In this document: positions 1-14,300 of the stretch, one piece after another
How positions within the stretch are numbered: position 1 is the first letter of the stretch
How the letters are laid out: each line of letters begins with the position of its first letter
From: Bradysia coprophila
Taxonomy: Eukaryota > Arthropoda > Insecta > Diptera > Sciaridae
Reading direction: 5' to 3'
Assembly (NCBI RefSeq): GCF_014529535.1
Contig: NC_050735.1
Coordinates: 2,852,001 to 2,916,000 of the forward strand
Length of the DNA stretch: 64,000 bases
Notes under the pieces: model-generated
Told to the model about the DNA's origin: nothing
The model's database searches: none
The model's input: the letters and a program-made list of their open reading frames with translations, nothing else
Program-made: the position numbers and the translations under genes

Positions 1-2339
1 TGGCATTTCTGTTGGGTTCATTTTTACTCTCCAAGATGTGTTTCTGAATCTTTCGATCTAATTCAAAATGGAGGAATATTCTCGTCACACTATTGTCTGG
101 CCATTCCCATCGACAACTTTGATTTTAAATGCAATTCCAATTTTGTAAACAAAAGGTTGACATAACTCGGTTGATAACAATCAATTGTAAGGTTATGCTT
201 AACGTGCGCCGATGGCTTTACGTATAATGAAAATGGGCGGTAGATTTAAAAACGAAGTCAATAGAAAAGTCTTTGATATTTCGACCATATTCTACCGTGA
301 CCAGGACTAGGACGTTATAAGTGAACAAGAGTTATTCAGTTGAACTGCGCACCAATCTTAAATTTCACAATTCGACAAAGAACGTTTTTGTTCTGCCACT
401 AGTTTTTGAGCGCTAGGAGCGAGTGGTCGCGCACTTTATTTATTCTAATTAATCCAGGATGTATATCACAGTAAGTTCATTCATCATATCATAGAGAAAA
501 CTAGATACCCACTTCTGATCCAGACCATTTATACCAACTGGGTACCTCTTTGAACCTGTTGTTTTTTGGTATGGAAGGCAAGGCCCATCACTGTTTTACT
601 ATTTATACTCTAATAACTCAGGACAGAAGTAGTTCCATTTCGTTCCGTAGATAAAATTTTAATTAAAAGTGATGTGTTGTGCCAGACTGGCCAAATTGTC
701 AATTTTTCAACTAGTCACGAACAGCAGGTATTTCAACAGAAATTTATTATTTTCATATTTTACTCGTCATTTGCTCGTCAGCTGCAGAAAGTACCATATT
801 TTATATGAAAATGCTTTTACAGTGTTTCACGTTTGTTTGATAGCCAATTCCATGGTGTTGTTATGTGGGGAACGGCTAGCTAGACCAAAAGTATTTGTTT
901 ATGAATCGGGGATCCCCGAAAAATTTTTCGAAGAGAAGACAGCCATAGGACACCGGAAATACTCTCAAAATTGTCGTTCCTACATCACCAATCCCAAATT
1001 ACATGGATTTGCCCTGATACTCTGTCCAGTTTCAGTACTCTATTTGAAGTACCACTCATGCTTGAAGTGCGTTGATTTTATACGATATGTCGTGGATGGC
1101 AATGGCGTACAGTCTACCTTCGTTTGAGCAATCGTAGAAAACAAAATTGATAGTGTAAGATCAAAAAAGTTCATTAAAAAATGGATTTCAATCCGGGGGT
1201 TTGGAGTTTCAAGTTTCCATTGGTGAGTGAGATGAGTGGGCATATCTTTATTATTTTACAATAAAGTTTATTTGCGTCTTTATTTACCAACGGAGGGCAA
1301 GCATTATAGAAAATTCATTTTTTTTATGCTTTACCTAATTTTTCACCCTTGTACAATAGTCAGTATGATGAGTGTGGTATCATTTGAATGCTCTTTGATG
1401 CATAGAATGCGATGTAGGTTGATTGCAATTAATTTTATTTAAAACCGTCGCTCAGTTTACAGACGTGCATCAAATTCTCGAAAAATCTTTTTTATTTCTA
1501 ATTTCTTTTTAGAAGTTTTAATCGGAAAAAGTTGGATGACGTCTTAAGTTGTAGCTATTGTCTCTATTGATTCCAGTTAGATCCACAATTCCCTCACTCT
1601 ACAAATTTCAAGAGCTCTCATCTAAACAATCTGTTCAATTTACAATTTACCGAATTCACTGAACTGTACCAAAGCTTACCGAAATTTTACATACTTAATT
1701 TAACGAAAAATGAATTTGATGCAGCTATGCTTCTGGAAGCTATGATTTCATACATTTTTTAAAACATCGGTAAATTTCGGAAATTTTTGGTAAATTCCAT
1801 TAAATTTGGAAGGGCAGATTCCGCCAATAACGGTCTGTTTCGTTACAATTTTTAAGACTGAAAACTCTAGTTTCATGCATTAGACTGATCCTTCCTCTTT
1901 TGCCTCAAAGTGTTAAAAATTTAATCTGAGGTAGCTGGTCATACAAAATTATTGCAATGGGGGACTGAAGTTTCAATAATTTCGATAGACAACATAATTC
2001 TAAGCAAAAAATTATTCTACACTATCGATAAATTATAAACATTTATATTTTTAATTAATTGTTTTCTGATTTTCAAATATCAGTCAAACATAAAAAAGAC
2101 TATACGCCTATATATGCCTCTCTTTTCTTCTCATGTCATTTTTTCTTAATTCTCTCACGAAAAAGGTATGCTTTTGGGTTGAATTTGGGTCGTAGTCGTA
2201 ATTGAAGTATAAATTAAAAGTATAAAACTTGAAAATTCGGCACTAGTGTAGAACATTTTTTTGTTTACAATAACATTCTTAATCTAAATACAAAAAATGT
2301 CAAAAGTTCAACGTCCCATTGGCGGAGGTCTGCATTTTC

Positions 2340-2590
2340 AAACCCATGCTCTACGGCGATCTCCGCCAATAACGGATTTGTTCCATAGCTTTTCATGCTC
2401 TATCGTCTCCAGCAAGTTTTATTCGTTTACCATTGAAACTCAGGCGTCCGCTGATAGATTTTACAGATTCTGAAAATTTACCATCAGCGAACCGCCGAGT
2501 TATGTGGGGGGACAACCAAAACTTTCGGGGATGGAAAGAGCTGGAAAAACGGTAGAACAAATCCGTTATTGGCGGAGAAAAAATTTTGAT
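2340..2590. repeat. inverted repeat with ccgccaataacgg arms
   Basis: Left arm tctccgccaataacggattt then gttcc (2357); right arm ggtagaacaaatccgttatt then ggcggag (2551). A third copy (ttccgccaataacggtctg) sits at 1819 and a shorter cattggcggagg at 2303. Confidence 0.75.
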
Positions 2591-2857
2591 AGCGGAGAAT
2601 TGCCGGAGGCTCTAAAGTTCAAATTCAAAAAAATATGCCCACAAATTTACCAATAAGCCCTGATCGTCACTCGATTAGTGGGTTTATCTTGTTTATTATA
2701 CATCAGACTCTACTGCATAAATCGATACTATTTAATTTTTATTTTTTTGTTTTTTTTTTTAAAGTCCGCATTTATCTTTTTTCAATCTGTGCTGGCCCAA
2801 GAAGCGGACTTTCGTCAATTTCTTATGTCAATTTTCGTTTCTCGTCTCGAGTTTTCA

Positions 2858-2962
2858 GAATTGCTACGGGATATTTTCACGAATTTTCTCAAATTTTCAC
2901 AAAAAACGTTTTGCGAAAATTCACGAAAATTTGAGAAATTCGTGAAAATTGGAGAAATTTAG
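2858..2962. repeat. hairpin of ttcacgaaaatttgagaaa repeats
   Basis: ttttcacgaattttctcaaa is followed by its complement ttgagaaattcgtgaaaa about 70 bases on. Confidence 0.7.
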
Positions 2963-5581
2963 TGAAAACTACTGCTACGGGATCAAAAAAAGTAAGCTTT
3001 TTTCATACACTCTAACGACCCTAACCAACCTAACCTTTATGATAAACTCACATGATATATATTTGCTATAGCTTTTCCTTGCTAACAAAATGAATCACAT
3101 TTCTAGTGAGAAAAGTGGAAGTACTTCCTCTCCCATTGGAGAAAATAGAACTTTTCTCATTCAAACTGTCACTTTGTTTATGTTTTCTAAAATAGCATGG
3201 GGAATCGATGTTTCTGTTTCGTGAAGCAGAACGACGAAAAAACATGTATACATGAAAAACCTTGTTCACCTCTGGGAGAAATAGGAAATTCCAACTCGAT
3301 CAAAATTCCTAGCTTCGCTCTGGCGGCAAACATCGCTCTTTTTGGAATCTCCTATTTTCTCCGCTCGGTAAACAAAGAACTATTGTGAAAATCTGCTGAT
3401 TTTTTTTTTATTTGTTGCTACCTAATTGCTAGATCATCTAAATTTTGATAAGTAAAACAATGTCGTAATAATTTCATTAAATTTATTTATTAAAAATTAA
3501 CGAAATGATACACAATAGTAATAAAAAAAAAATGGAAGAGTATGATGTTCACAAGGAGTATAATATCTCGTTTATAATTAATTATAATTTATTCATTTTT
3601 TGTTCAATTTAATTAAATTTTTTTTTTTAATTCAAATTATTTGAATTATTCTCTGTAAAGTAAAAAAAAAGAAAAATTTCAAATTAAAATTTCATTTTTT
3701 TCACACATTTTTCGTCTTTTATGTTTTTTCAAATTAAATGCATTGTTAACAAACAGAACGATCAACAATTTGATTTTGTTTGCTGTTACTATTTAATATA
3801 TTTTAAGGTGGTTTCTCTATGTTTTTTTTATGTTTTGATTTTTCTTTTTTAATGTGGTTACACATATGGTTAAGGATGGGTGATTAAAAAGGGATAAATA
3901 AATACTTTAGATCGGATGAAAAACAAATACAAAAATAGTTTTAATTTCGAGATTTCTTACTTTGTCTGATTCATTAACCCAATTTGATAGAAAAAAAAAA
4001 TAAATCATTCATGGACGTGAGAAAATTAATATTTAAGACAACGATTTGAAAACGTTAACATTTATATGTCTTTAAGTAAAATTTAAAATTGTTTTCAAAT
4101 TCATTGATCATAAAAATACACATTTCTACTGGTAAATTCACAAAAAATATAACAAATTTTATTGCCAAGCAATCTTTTATCTTTCTTCTTTTGTTTAGTT
4201 TTATTTTAATTTTTTTTTATTTAATTAAAATTAGCTTTCGTGTTCCCAAAATTTAGATTATACTTTAAAAACGATAAGGATTACAAAAAAGAATGCAAAA
4301 AAATTAAATTATTGTTTCGTCGATAGTCACCATTTCTTTTCTAAATATAAAAATGTACAAGTAAATTTAGTAAGTCGTTGTTATTGGATATAGTATAGAA
4401 GAACAAAAATTAAAAACCGAATTATTCATTCAAAATTGTGTGAATTCGTTTTCAATACTGAACTGTTTTTCGCTTATTTGAATCTACTTAGCACGGTAAT
4501 GCTTCACTCATTTATTTTTAAAAGTGTGATATACAAAACCTTATCCAAGTTGTATCATTAGATGACATCGATGGAAGGGCCTTTGGATTTGTGAATGAAA
4601 TTGTTTATTCAAACCTTCATAAGCAACACATAAAAGACTTGGGTTGATTCTTCTATAGATACGAAGTGCAATGTATCTTCATTTGCTGAACTTTCAACCA
4701 CCAGATGACTAAGTCATCAATTTTATATGTGGCTGAATCGCTAAGCATTCAGCACATCAACAACGAATCCGTGTTATTAGATAGACGTATGTCGAATCGA
4801 GTAGTATGTAGTCGGTAGCCCCCAAGGGCATATTCGAGCCTGTTCGGTCCTGTCGCTTTTCCCGGACACATAGTCACTTATCAAAGCCTAATTCCTAATT
4901 GTATTTTCCTAATATATGCTTAAATGCAAATTTTGTGCAAAAGATGCGATAATTGTCAAGCGATGTGAAGCGATCAAAAACGCGCTGGTGCGTAAATATG
5001 TAAGTGCGGTCGAAATTCAAAATTAATTTCTAACGCAGCATCATTTTCATACAAGGAAGCGTTGAAATGTATTTTTCGGTTTAACTTTTCATCGACTCGT
5101 TCACTTGAAATTCAAATTTTAGGCACACTTACGGCGTGAATTTGAATTTTAATTTACGCATTTGATCGCACTGCAGTAGATAATGGCCCATTTATGCAAC
5201 TCAGCATCATAATGTGCCTTTGCAATCTTTATACGTCTCTCTTACATAAATCGTTGTACGATGCAAAGTAATTTATTAGGCTCAAGATGTGTGCGGCCTC
5301 ATGTCATAATTACACATCTAGAGCCAACTAAAGTACTTTGTTCTCGATGTCATAAACAACCATTTCATTACATGGACCTGCATGTAAACTTTGTGCAATA
5401 GATGTGAAAAACGTCAAGACGAAGCCGAGTTTGGAAACACGTGTGCACGTATATTAGAATTTAGATACAAGTGAGGAACACGATTTTATCTACTGTAGCA
5501 ACTTTACATATTTATTGAATGAATATTTAGTAACCCAAAATGAATAACCGCGTACTACAGTACATAATAGTTATTTATGCA

Positions 5582-5684
5582 ACCGAGTGATAAATGCTTT
5601 TTTAGGCACTAGATGTGTGGATTGTCACTCGAGACCGCAAGGCAATACACATCGTGTGCCTAAAAAATCATTTATCACCGAGTT
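5582..5684. repeat. inverted repeat
   Basis: Left arm gagtgataaatgctttttta then ggcactagatgtgt; right arm acacatcgtgtgcctaaaaa then atcatttatcacc. About 38-bp arms. Confidence 0.88.
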
Positions 5685-7029
5685 GTATACAACGTTTTTC
5701 GCAATAAAGACAACGGAAGGTCCTACTTTTTGTCACTTGTTGCGAAAAGTCTTTTTATTAACAGTCTTCATTCATTCACCAGTTCCAAACTATGTGTGGA
5801 ATACTTTAGAGCTTAAATTTTTGGCTGGAATTTTAATCAACAAAATAAATGATGCCACCTAATGTTTTGTCTGTTCTGAATAGTGTGCCGGTATTCACAC
5901 AATGTTTAGCAAAGCAGGACAAAGTGCGTATTCAAATATATTCAGTAATAATTAGAAATAAAAATGTATACGAAAATATGAATGGATTTGGAAAAGAAAC
6001 TGTAAATTTGTAATTAGTTAGATCTTTTTTCTTTTTATTTATTTAGTTGTCATTTAAACACCGTGCCAGTTCTTCTGTTCCAATATTTAGTAACACTTAA
6101 AACATTAAGAATATTTTTTATTTATTTAATTTCCATTTTATGTTGTTGGTTTATTTGTTATATATCAGAACAATTTTTTGTTATTTATTTTCCTTTTTTT
6201 ATTTATTTTAATTAATTTATAAATTGCTTCTCAGTTTAAATATATTTATATATTCAGAACAATAATCTCCATTTAATGAAACATATTGAATTCAATTTAA
6301 TTTTTTTTTCGTTTTCCTCATCCCACCCGGTTGGCATTATAAAATGATTCCGGTTTTTTTTATTTCTTATTTTTTCCGGCTTATTCCTTTTATTCATTTT
6401 AGAGTATATCATATAATACACAAGAACTTTTTATTTATATTTAAAATATTTAACAATTTTTCAATTTTATTTATTTAACTTTTACATATTTATAAACAAA
6501 TAATTTTTTAATTTTTTTTTATTTATTTTTAATTTCAATGATTAGTGTTAGACAATTGCATTTTTTAATTTTTATTTATTTTTATAACTACAACAATTTA
6601 CTTAAATATTTAAAATAATAAAAAAATATTATTTTCAACAAATTATCGGCTAGACTAGTACATTACATACTCAAGAAAAAAAAAAACAATTGTATCCAAT
6701 TGATAAATTGATTTAGAAAAAAGAAATTATTATTTTTTTGATCGAAATTCCTTTTACTGCTTTCTACTCTAACGAATGCCTTAGTAAAAAAATCACCTGT
6801 CGGTCCGAATACGGTTAGCAAAAATAATTTGTTTGGTTAATCTTTTCATTTAGTCCACTTTGTAGAACAGAAACCAGAAATTCATTTGCCTGGCTGGGAT
6901 GTTAATAAGCAAATAAATTTCATATAATCCGTTCTGCAAATCAATCGAAAGAAAAAAAAAATTTTTTTTTGAAATTTTCAGTCAAGGAATTTATTTTGAT
7001 GTCAACTGCGCTTCGCTTTGCATCGAGTG

Positions 7030-7140
7030 GTGAAAATGGTATTGGTTTTGGACGATTTTTAAGGCATTTTCTCTGGTTTAAATCTTGAACTTGTGAAAGT
7101 GCCTAAAATAATTCGTCCAAAACCGATACAATAGTTATTT
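7030..7140. repeat. inverted repeat; related half-copy at 41100-41210
   Basis: Arms ggtattggttttggacgatt then aaggca, and tgcctaaaataattcgtcca then aaaccgata. A half-copy with gcctaaaatcaatcgtccaa lies at about 41165-41200. Confidence 0.7.
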
Positions 7141-8328
7141 ACGTATCTCAGATAATCTGTTGTGGGCAGTATGTTTTAGGCAATCTCATGAGATGTAGTC
7201 CGAACGAAGTGAGGGCGACAAGCGAAAGTGCCTAAAGTCAAACTCCACTACAGATGCATTATTGCGTATACAACTTTTCATGCTGAGGGCAGAAATACTA
7301 ACGAGAAAAATTCTAAAATTCACTCACTTCGCATATAAAAAAATGTATTGGAAAATCCTTTCCTCTCGTGACTGAATTTTGAGAAGAATAATTCTAGAAT
7401 TCTGTATACGAAAATTGAATTCGAATAGTAGTGTCGCTGAACTTTCTAAACAAAGCCATTTCGACGACATTATTTTCGCGTGTCCTAGGAATGCTCTATG
7501 TGACTAAATTTATGAGCAACGAGTTCAGCTTGGAAACAAATGTTGTTCATGTAGCCTGTGTTAAATGGAACACATGTTTGGTTGGATATTATCTGAACGG
7601 CTCTGACCGAGCTGCATGTAAAGAGTAAACGGCAGATCGGGTTCGTTCGCCCAGTATGGCCAGTCCGGACCTAATCTTTAGTCATTGCTTGTGTATTAAA
7701 GTTGACCAACATTAAAACAGTGAAGTGGTGGGCCCAAAAAGCAGATCATTTTCAACTGTCGCCAGAAAACACTTTCATTCAAGAAAGGTTAACCGACAAT
7801 TATTTTCGAGAGATTGGCAGTGACCGTTCTGGACATGATGTGTTCGAATATTTTACGCAAAACGAACTGAGGATCCATTGGGACATTTTTCTGCTTCATT
7901 CTAAATGAACCTTACTTCCTTACTCAAGTGTACAACGGTCACTAAGGGATATGCATCTAATTTAATCGAAAGCCAAGACGTCGCCCGAAATAGAGAATCA
8001 TTTCCCGGTAAGCTTCGGGAAAACCGAACATTTTAAAAGCATTTAGCGAATCCAAGTTTTACGACACAATTAATTCATTTACAAAGCGCAAAGTTGCCCG
8101 AATCAGTGAATGTTGAGCTGTACAAAGTTCTCAATTGAACAACAATCATTTCTTCTTGTTGTCATCAAACAATCTTATAATTTTCGTTTCGAAAAGGAAT
8201 AACAAAAACATCAAGAGGCAATTCGCAATTGGACGAACCATTAAACAAAAATATTTTTCTTTTAAAAAAACAGACTCACCCTCCATTTATCTCTTCATCA
8301 CACGACTTGAAATTGTCTTACAACTAAA

Positions 8329-11300
8329 TCACACCATGATTGGTTCATCGTCCATGCTACCGCGTCGTTTCGGATTCCGATTGTTATTTCTATTATCCTT
8401 ACTGGCACCATTACCGCTCAATTCAATCGCACTATCTAATACAACTGGTTTCACCGACGACGCATCATACGTTGACATACTTCGAACGGCCATCAATTTC
8501 GGCCGATCAACGCCACTTTGGACTGAAAACTGTAAATTGTCTTGGCTTAGTATCAATCGGGCTGACGACATGGACGCTGATGATGTGCCCGAAGCATGGG
8601 ATTTCGGAACCGAGTAGCTGTTCTTTATAAATGCATCGCGGTCGTTATTTTTAGCGTTATTACGCGTTGGCGGAACGAAATCAATGTTTTGATCACGTAA
8701 ATTGTAACTAACCGCAACCGGTTCAGACATATCGACATCATCTTTAGCTATGGAATCGCTTTCGATTGTTCTCCGACTAACATTATCACCCAAACTGCCA
8801 ATCGATGAATCAATGCTGTCTTTCAAAAAATGTCTTTCATCGCCTACAAATTGACTATCCCGATCACATCGACCACTACTCAGATCGTCTAAGCTACCGC
8901 CTTCGCCATCCATATCGGTAGAGAGTAGATCGTCGTCGGAACTGGCTCGTGCTAGGCTGGGAAGCGTTGACGTTAGCATTGCCTTTTCCTTTTTGATCTC
9001 CTCGATATGATCCTCCAACAGCATTTCTTCCGTTTCCGATTCGATGTTTGGTGGTCGTGGTGGCATCTCTTCCGGTGTAAAAACTTTAGAACTGCGTAAC
9101 GTGCTCAGACGTGTCGTGGCTGTATGGGCGGCAGTGTCTAGTGTATCAATGTCAGCTAATGTACTCTTCACATTCATCATTTTTTGCGTTATCAACGTTT
9201 CGATACACTTCGTCTGCCGGCCAATATCGTTCAGACTATCCTGTGCCGGAATCTGGCGATTCGTTCGGAGCACACACGGTGCAAAGACGATAGCTAATGA
9301 ACTGGCCGACATTCGATTGAATTGTTCACGTTGTGCAACCAGTGCTAAATGAAAAACTAATCGTTCCAGTAGCGCGTGATGCGATGTCGGCAATTTCTTT
9401 ATCAATGACATTAGAGTGGATATTCGATCAGCCGTTTCAGATAGTTCACTGGCACGCAAAAAATCGTCGTATCGATCGAAGCTCAGCAATGGTTCGGGCA
9501 TTTCGCGTAGAAATGATTTTAGCACATTGGCCAACACATGCACATTATACGATTCATAATCCAATTCCGACGAAGCAGTCGCTTCAGACATTTTCGTTTT
9601 CAATTCTTTGATTTTCGAATTGACACCACTTTTACGATAAATTCCTTCGGCATACAATCCGTGCATTTCGATTTTCGTTATCAATTGTTCGATTTTGACG
9701 GGAATCTTAACGCCACCCTCGGCCGTGCACAGATTGGTCAATGGCACACCGAATAGTGTGGAATTAAGTATTGCCGTGTGCGATGTATTATTATTGGATG
9801 GACTGGACACTTTGTTGCAGGTGTGTGTTTTTTGGTAACACTTTTTGTGACACGTCAGACGACAGTTTTGGCAGACCTAGATTGATAATAAAAATGAAAA
9901 CTATCGACTGTGACCACATTTATCATTTTGTCAACATACCAGTCCACGTTCGATTGGCCAAAGTAAAAATAATTGACAAATCTCGCAAGCAGTTGGAATG
10001 TTAATGATTGTAAGTTGAAATGTGTGACCTAGAAAGACAAAATCGTCAAAATATTTTTATGAAACGCGCACTTGCTCTATTGACTATCATGGGTTCAATT
10101 TCCGGAACCAACAAATTCGATTTTTTCGACATTATATAGGATAAGATATGCTAACGTCGAACCTTGTGATTAATTCTCTGAACGGGTCGGGTTCGGTCTG
10201 ACTGGAACTCGAACCTCATTTCGACCCGAATCTGAACTAAGATTTTTGGTTCGACCCGAACTTGACCTGAACCTAGAATTTTCGATTTCGGATTCAACCC
10301 GAATCTGAAACTTTCAGGAACCCGAACTGATCCACCCTGACATTTCAGGTTCTAGTCATGTTCGGGTCAAACCCGAAAGTAAAAGCTTAGGTTCGGGTCA
10401 GATTCGGGTCGACCAAATTCAGGTTATGGCCCGACCCGAAGCGCTATTTACATTACCGCATCACGTAAAGGAATTTACCTCGAGAAGTCAAGAAAGCACA
10501 GTGGAACCAGCAAACTCAGTTACAAATGTAATAATTACACAAATATGAAATCATCCGATGACGTTGTGCTACTGATGATATGTTATAACAACAGAGAACT
10601 AAGAACTTACCATTGTAGTTGGTATGCTCGTCCACTTTCCTCTTCTTCTCCTTTTTCCTTTTCGCTTTCGGTTTGTCCGTTTCCCTAGAATTCATGAACT
10701 CGTTCAAAAAACCACGAAATGCATTAACACCCATTGTCAGCGGGAAATCATCCTTTCGGCCGCAACACGTTTCCATCACATGCTCAAAATTTGCAATCAA
10801 ATCCCGATACTTAATGTTCAAAGTATCCGAGTTCTGTTTATGCGCCACACTGTATTGTGCCACCAGATTGTCTTTGAATTCCCGCAATGCCTGCTTGAAC
10901 ACCCGATCCACTTCTGACGGTTTGCCACAGTCGTTGTCCATTTTGCAAATCTTTTGCGTTATAAAGTCTTGCATTAGCTGTAACTCTTTAGCATCGCTGA
11001 TGATTTTATCCGTCGAGTCGGTGTATTCGCGTGTTCCGGAATACTTAGAATTTGGCGTCGATTTGTCAATATTTTTCCGCAATCGCTTCGAACGTTTCGC
11101 TTCACACTGTAACGTTTTGACGCCACCGTTTTGGATGCACTTCGTATGCACTAAAACCTTGCAATCCAAACACCGATGACCTTCGTTGACAAATGCATCA
11201 CTCTCCTGACAGCTGGCGCATTTTTCCGCTTTGCCAATTCGTGCCGCCTTGCGGAATCGATGTCCCGCAATGTTGATGTGAGTACTGGATTGGTACATGT

Positions 11301-14300
11301 CATTGCCACGGTTAACATCCAGTAATGTGATTTTTGCACTCGGATCCGAATTGCGTCGTCGTAGTGAGTCGCTGGTAACTGGACTCTGGCGGGACAGTAG
11401 ATGATGATGCGGCTGCGATGTGGATACAACGAATTCATCGCTGAGATTCGATTTGACTGTGCGACGGGCTTTGGATATGATATTGTCGACCCTCGTATGT
11501 TTGTCCTCGGATATTGTACCTAACAAAGCAGCTGCTTTGCCTGAATAAAATCAAAATTTCTCATTAAATGAAACGTCCCGAAGCACAAAACAGAAATGTT
11601 TCAGACCTTTCGGGGTATTTGTGTACGCTGGAATCTTTCCCGAAACATCATCGCTGGGCGGGTGTCCTTTGCCGAATTGAGCATAGTTTTGTGACGAAGC
11701 CGAATGCTGTGGACTTGTCTTCATCGCTAAATTCTGGTAGTTATGATGCTGGTAATTTGAATTCAATTCGTCACCAGTACTGAGACTAACTAAATCACGA
11801 CGTGATTTTGATGGAGTCGCTGTCGCTGGAGCCGATGCTCGTGACTTATTTTGATCTGATGATTGCGCTGTGTTAACCAACACTACGTCAACATTGCTCA
11901 TTGGATATTTGTAAGCGGATGAATCGAATCGTAGTGAATCGGCGGCTGGACCAGAGTCGACTCGACGTACTGGAGTCTTTGCTGATTGATCGTATCTGTA
12001 TAAGAGAGATATGAACTCGTAAATGTTGATATTGTTAGTAATGGAATGAACAATGGTCGTTTCAGGCCGTCACCTCTATGAAGAATGAAGTTTGGTAGTG
12101 ACTGACGTGACAACATACCCTCTTGAAATAAAATTGTAAAACACTCACCGTTTGCTCGTCTCGATATCATCATAGTAATGCTTGGTTGCACGTTCCACAT
12201 CGTAAAATCTTGAGCTGCGACTATCCACCACTGTTTCATCACCCGATCGCTTCGCTTGATTCAAGTCAACGTTGGCGAAATTCAAATTCTGATAGTCGTG
12301 ATGCGGCAGACTGGTCGAACTTTGAAATGGATCTTTGTTGCTATTGGTTGCTGCTGAATTGATGATTAACGTTCGGAATTGATTTTCCGCCCGATGCAAA
12401 ACGTGCCGTTGTTGCAGCAATGAAAAATCGTTTAGACTGTCATTGACACGATTGGCGTACGGAATTAATTTTGACGGATTGTGAATGTCTGCGTCGAAAC
12501 TGTGATATGGAATGTTAATGGAACGATCGAAGCCGGCATCGATTGATCGCTCGTGGGCAGGTAAACTTTGTGTCGGACGTAGTTTGTTTCGTTCCTTAAG
12601 TACTTTCTGCAATACAACGGTGTGATTAGCAACGTAGAACCCGAGACCATAACGAAATCGACTCACCTGTCTGTGTGCCTTGTTGAAATTTATTCTCGCT
12701 AATTTCCCACGAATGTGTGCCTGCACAATAACAACGCCTTTACGCAATCGATTGAACCATTTTCTTGTCACAAACATTCGCCACGTCGCTTGAATCAATA
12801 CCACAGCATCCACTTGACTTTTCTTCAGTTGATATTGCTTCTGAGCCACATACATCCGCCAATACGACTGAATGGTAATGGCAGCCGATCGATGTGTCGT
12901 AAATTTACGCCTTTGCAATATACCGCGAAACCACAATTGAATTCGAATGATACTGTCGATGATTTTGGTGTGCAATCGCACATCTAAGCGAATTTTCTGA
13001 GATTCTCGCATGTAAATCTTTGAAGTACCTGAATGATTGTGAGAAGAGCAATGGTTTAACCACGTCGAGAAAAGCAACAACGTTCTCAAATACTCACCTA
13101 GCTGATAGTGTTGTTTGTTCAGATCCATTGTGTTCATGAAATCACGCACATCCTTTTGTGAACTGACTAGACCTTTCGGCAGTAATATTCGATACAATTG
13201 AATGAATTCCTCATAAGTGAGACGAACGTTGTATCCGGCACGGCGAATCCGAACCGTTTCAAGCATTCCCGTATAACGTAGCTGAATAATAGGAACATTG
13301 TGATGTGAATGCCATCGTAATATGTCGAAAATTGTAAACGTGCAGTGTCTTACCTGTCGTATTACGGTCGGCTCGTCAAACTTATTCGGAATCTTATACG
13401 GATTAGACTTGATGCATCTGATGAAAAATGGATTTGCCTGAGAGCGAAAATTCAGAAAATTAAAACCGAAATTCTGTCGCAATTTAGTCGGAGAGTCGTC
13501 GTACCTGATTCAGTGTGTCCATCAGGGCGGTCAACGAATTCTGGAATTGTGCTGTTACGGTAAGTGGTTGCTTTCGCGTTTTCACCGTCGATTGATTCGA
13601 TAAATTTTGTCCGGCTGTCAATGTTTTGACGGTTTGCAAATTCTTTAATCCCTTCTTGGGACGTTCGCGCGGACGAAATGATTTATTTTTTCTGGTTCAA
13701 ATTAAGGGGAAATTTTTTTTCGTTAGTTTAGGCAGTCCAATTAATTGAACTAATTCATTAGAAAGTATCATGCAAACAAGAACAATAAGAAAAACGAACG
13801 AATTTGATATTTTTCAATGATTCAATTAAAATGTGGAAAAGGCAAGCATTTAATAAGCATAATCTTACTGCACAATCTGTGACGCTCGGGCCATAACATC
13901 TTGACCGGGGCGTTCGAATTTCATTGCACCTTTGCCAAACAATTTGCTGTTGTTGCTAGTCAAAACGTTCGATGTTAACGATTGCAGTTCGTAGCCCAGT
14001 TTTCCGTCGGGGAAATTTTTATTATTGTACGCGATACTGGACCAGGATTTTCGTGGACTTTTATTTGGTTGTACGTTGAGTTGGTATTGAGCAAATGTCG
14101 TCGTTGTGTCGTTTGGTGTACTATTCACGCGTTTACTTTTTATTTAAATTTTCATGTGAAGAAACAGTTATGAGCACATTGACAAACAGAAAAAAAAATG
14201 GAAGAAAATTGGGGAAAAAATATTTTCTTTTTTAATTCATGCAAGAAGGTCAGAACGATAATAAATGAAAACTGAAATTTAAACGGGGTTTAAAATGCAC

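Larger units (their letters stand above)
1..8328. other. gene-free, AT-rich region downstream of the myosin IX gene
   Basis: No open frame here resembles a known protein, and none can be joined to another by convincing splice sites. The stretch holds inverted repeats (listed separately) and two very AT-rich blocks at about 3380-4440 and 5930-6760. The second is full of TTTATTTATTT-like runs on the plus strand. The 3' UTR of the myosin gene must lie in the upper part. I see no AATAAA on the minus strand close below 8329; the nearest variant is an ATTAAA at 7961-7966, which is only a candidate. Confidence 0.6.

Noticed and set aside
669..1127. 152-codon open frame
   Set aside because: No recognisable domain; it overlaps a solo repeat arm at 1030-1075 and has no splice or start context.
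8135..8617. 160-codon open frame on the plus strand
   Set aside because: It is the antisense of the last myosin exon, which has a convincing RhoGAP and C-terminal sequence on the minus strand.
10619..11179. 186-codon open frame on the plus strand
   Set aside because: Antisense of myosin exon 20, which encodes the first C1 domain and downstream helix.
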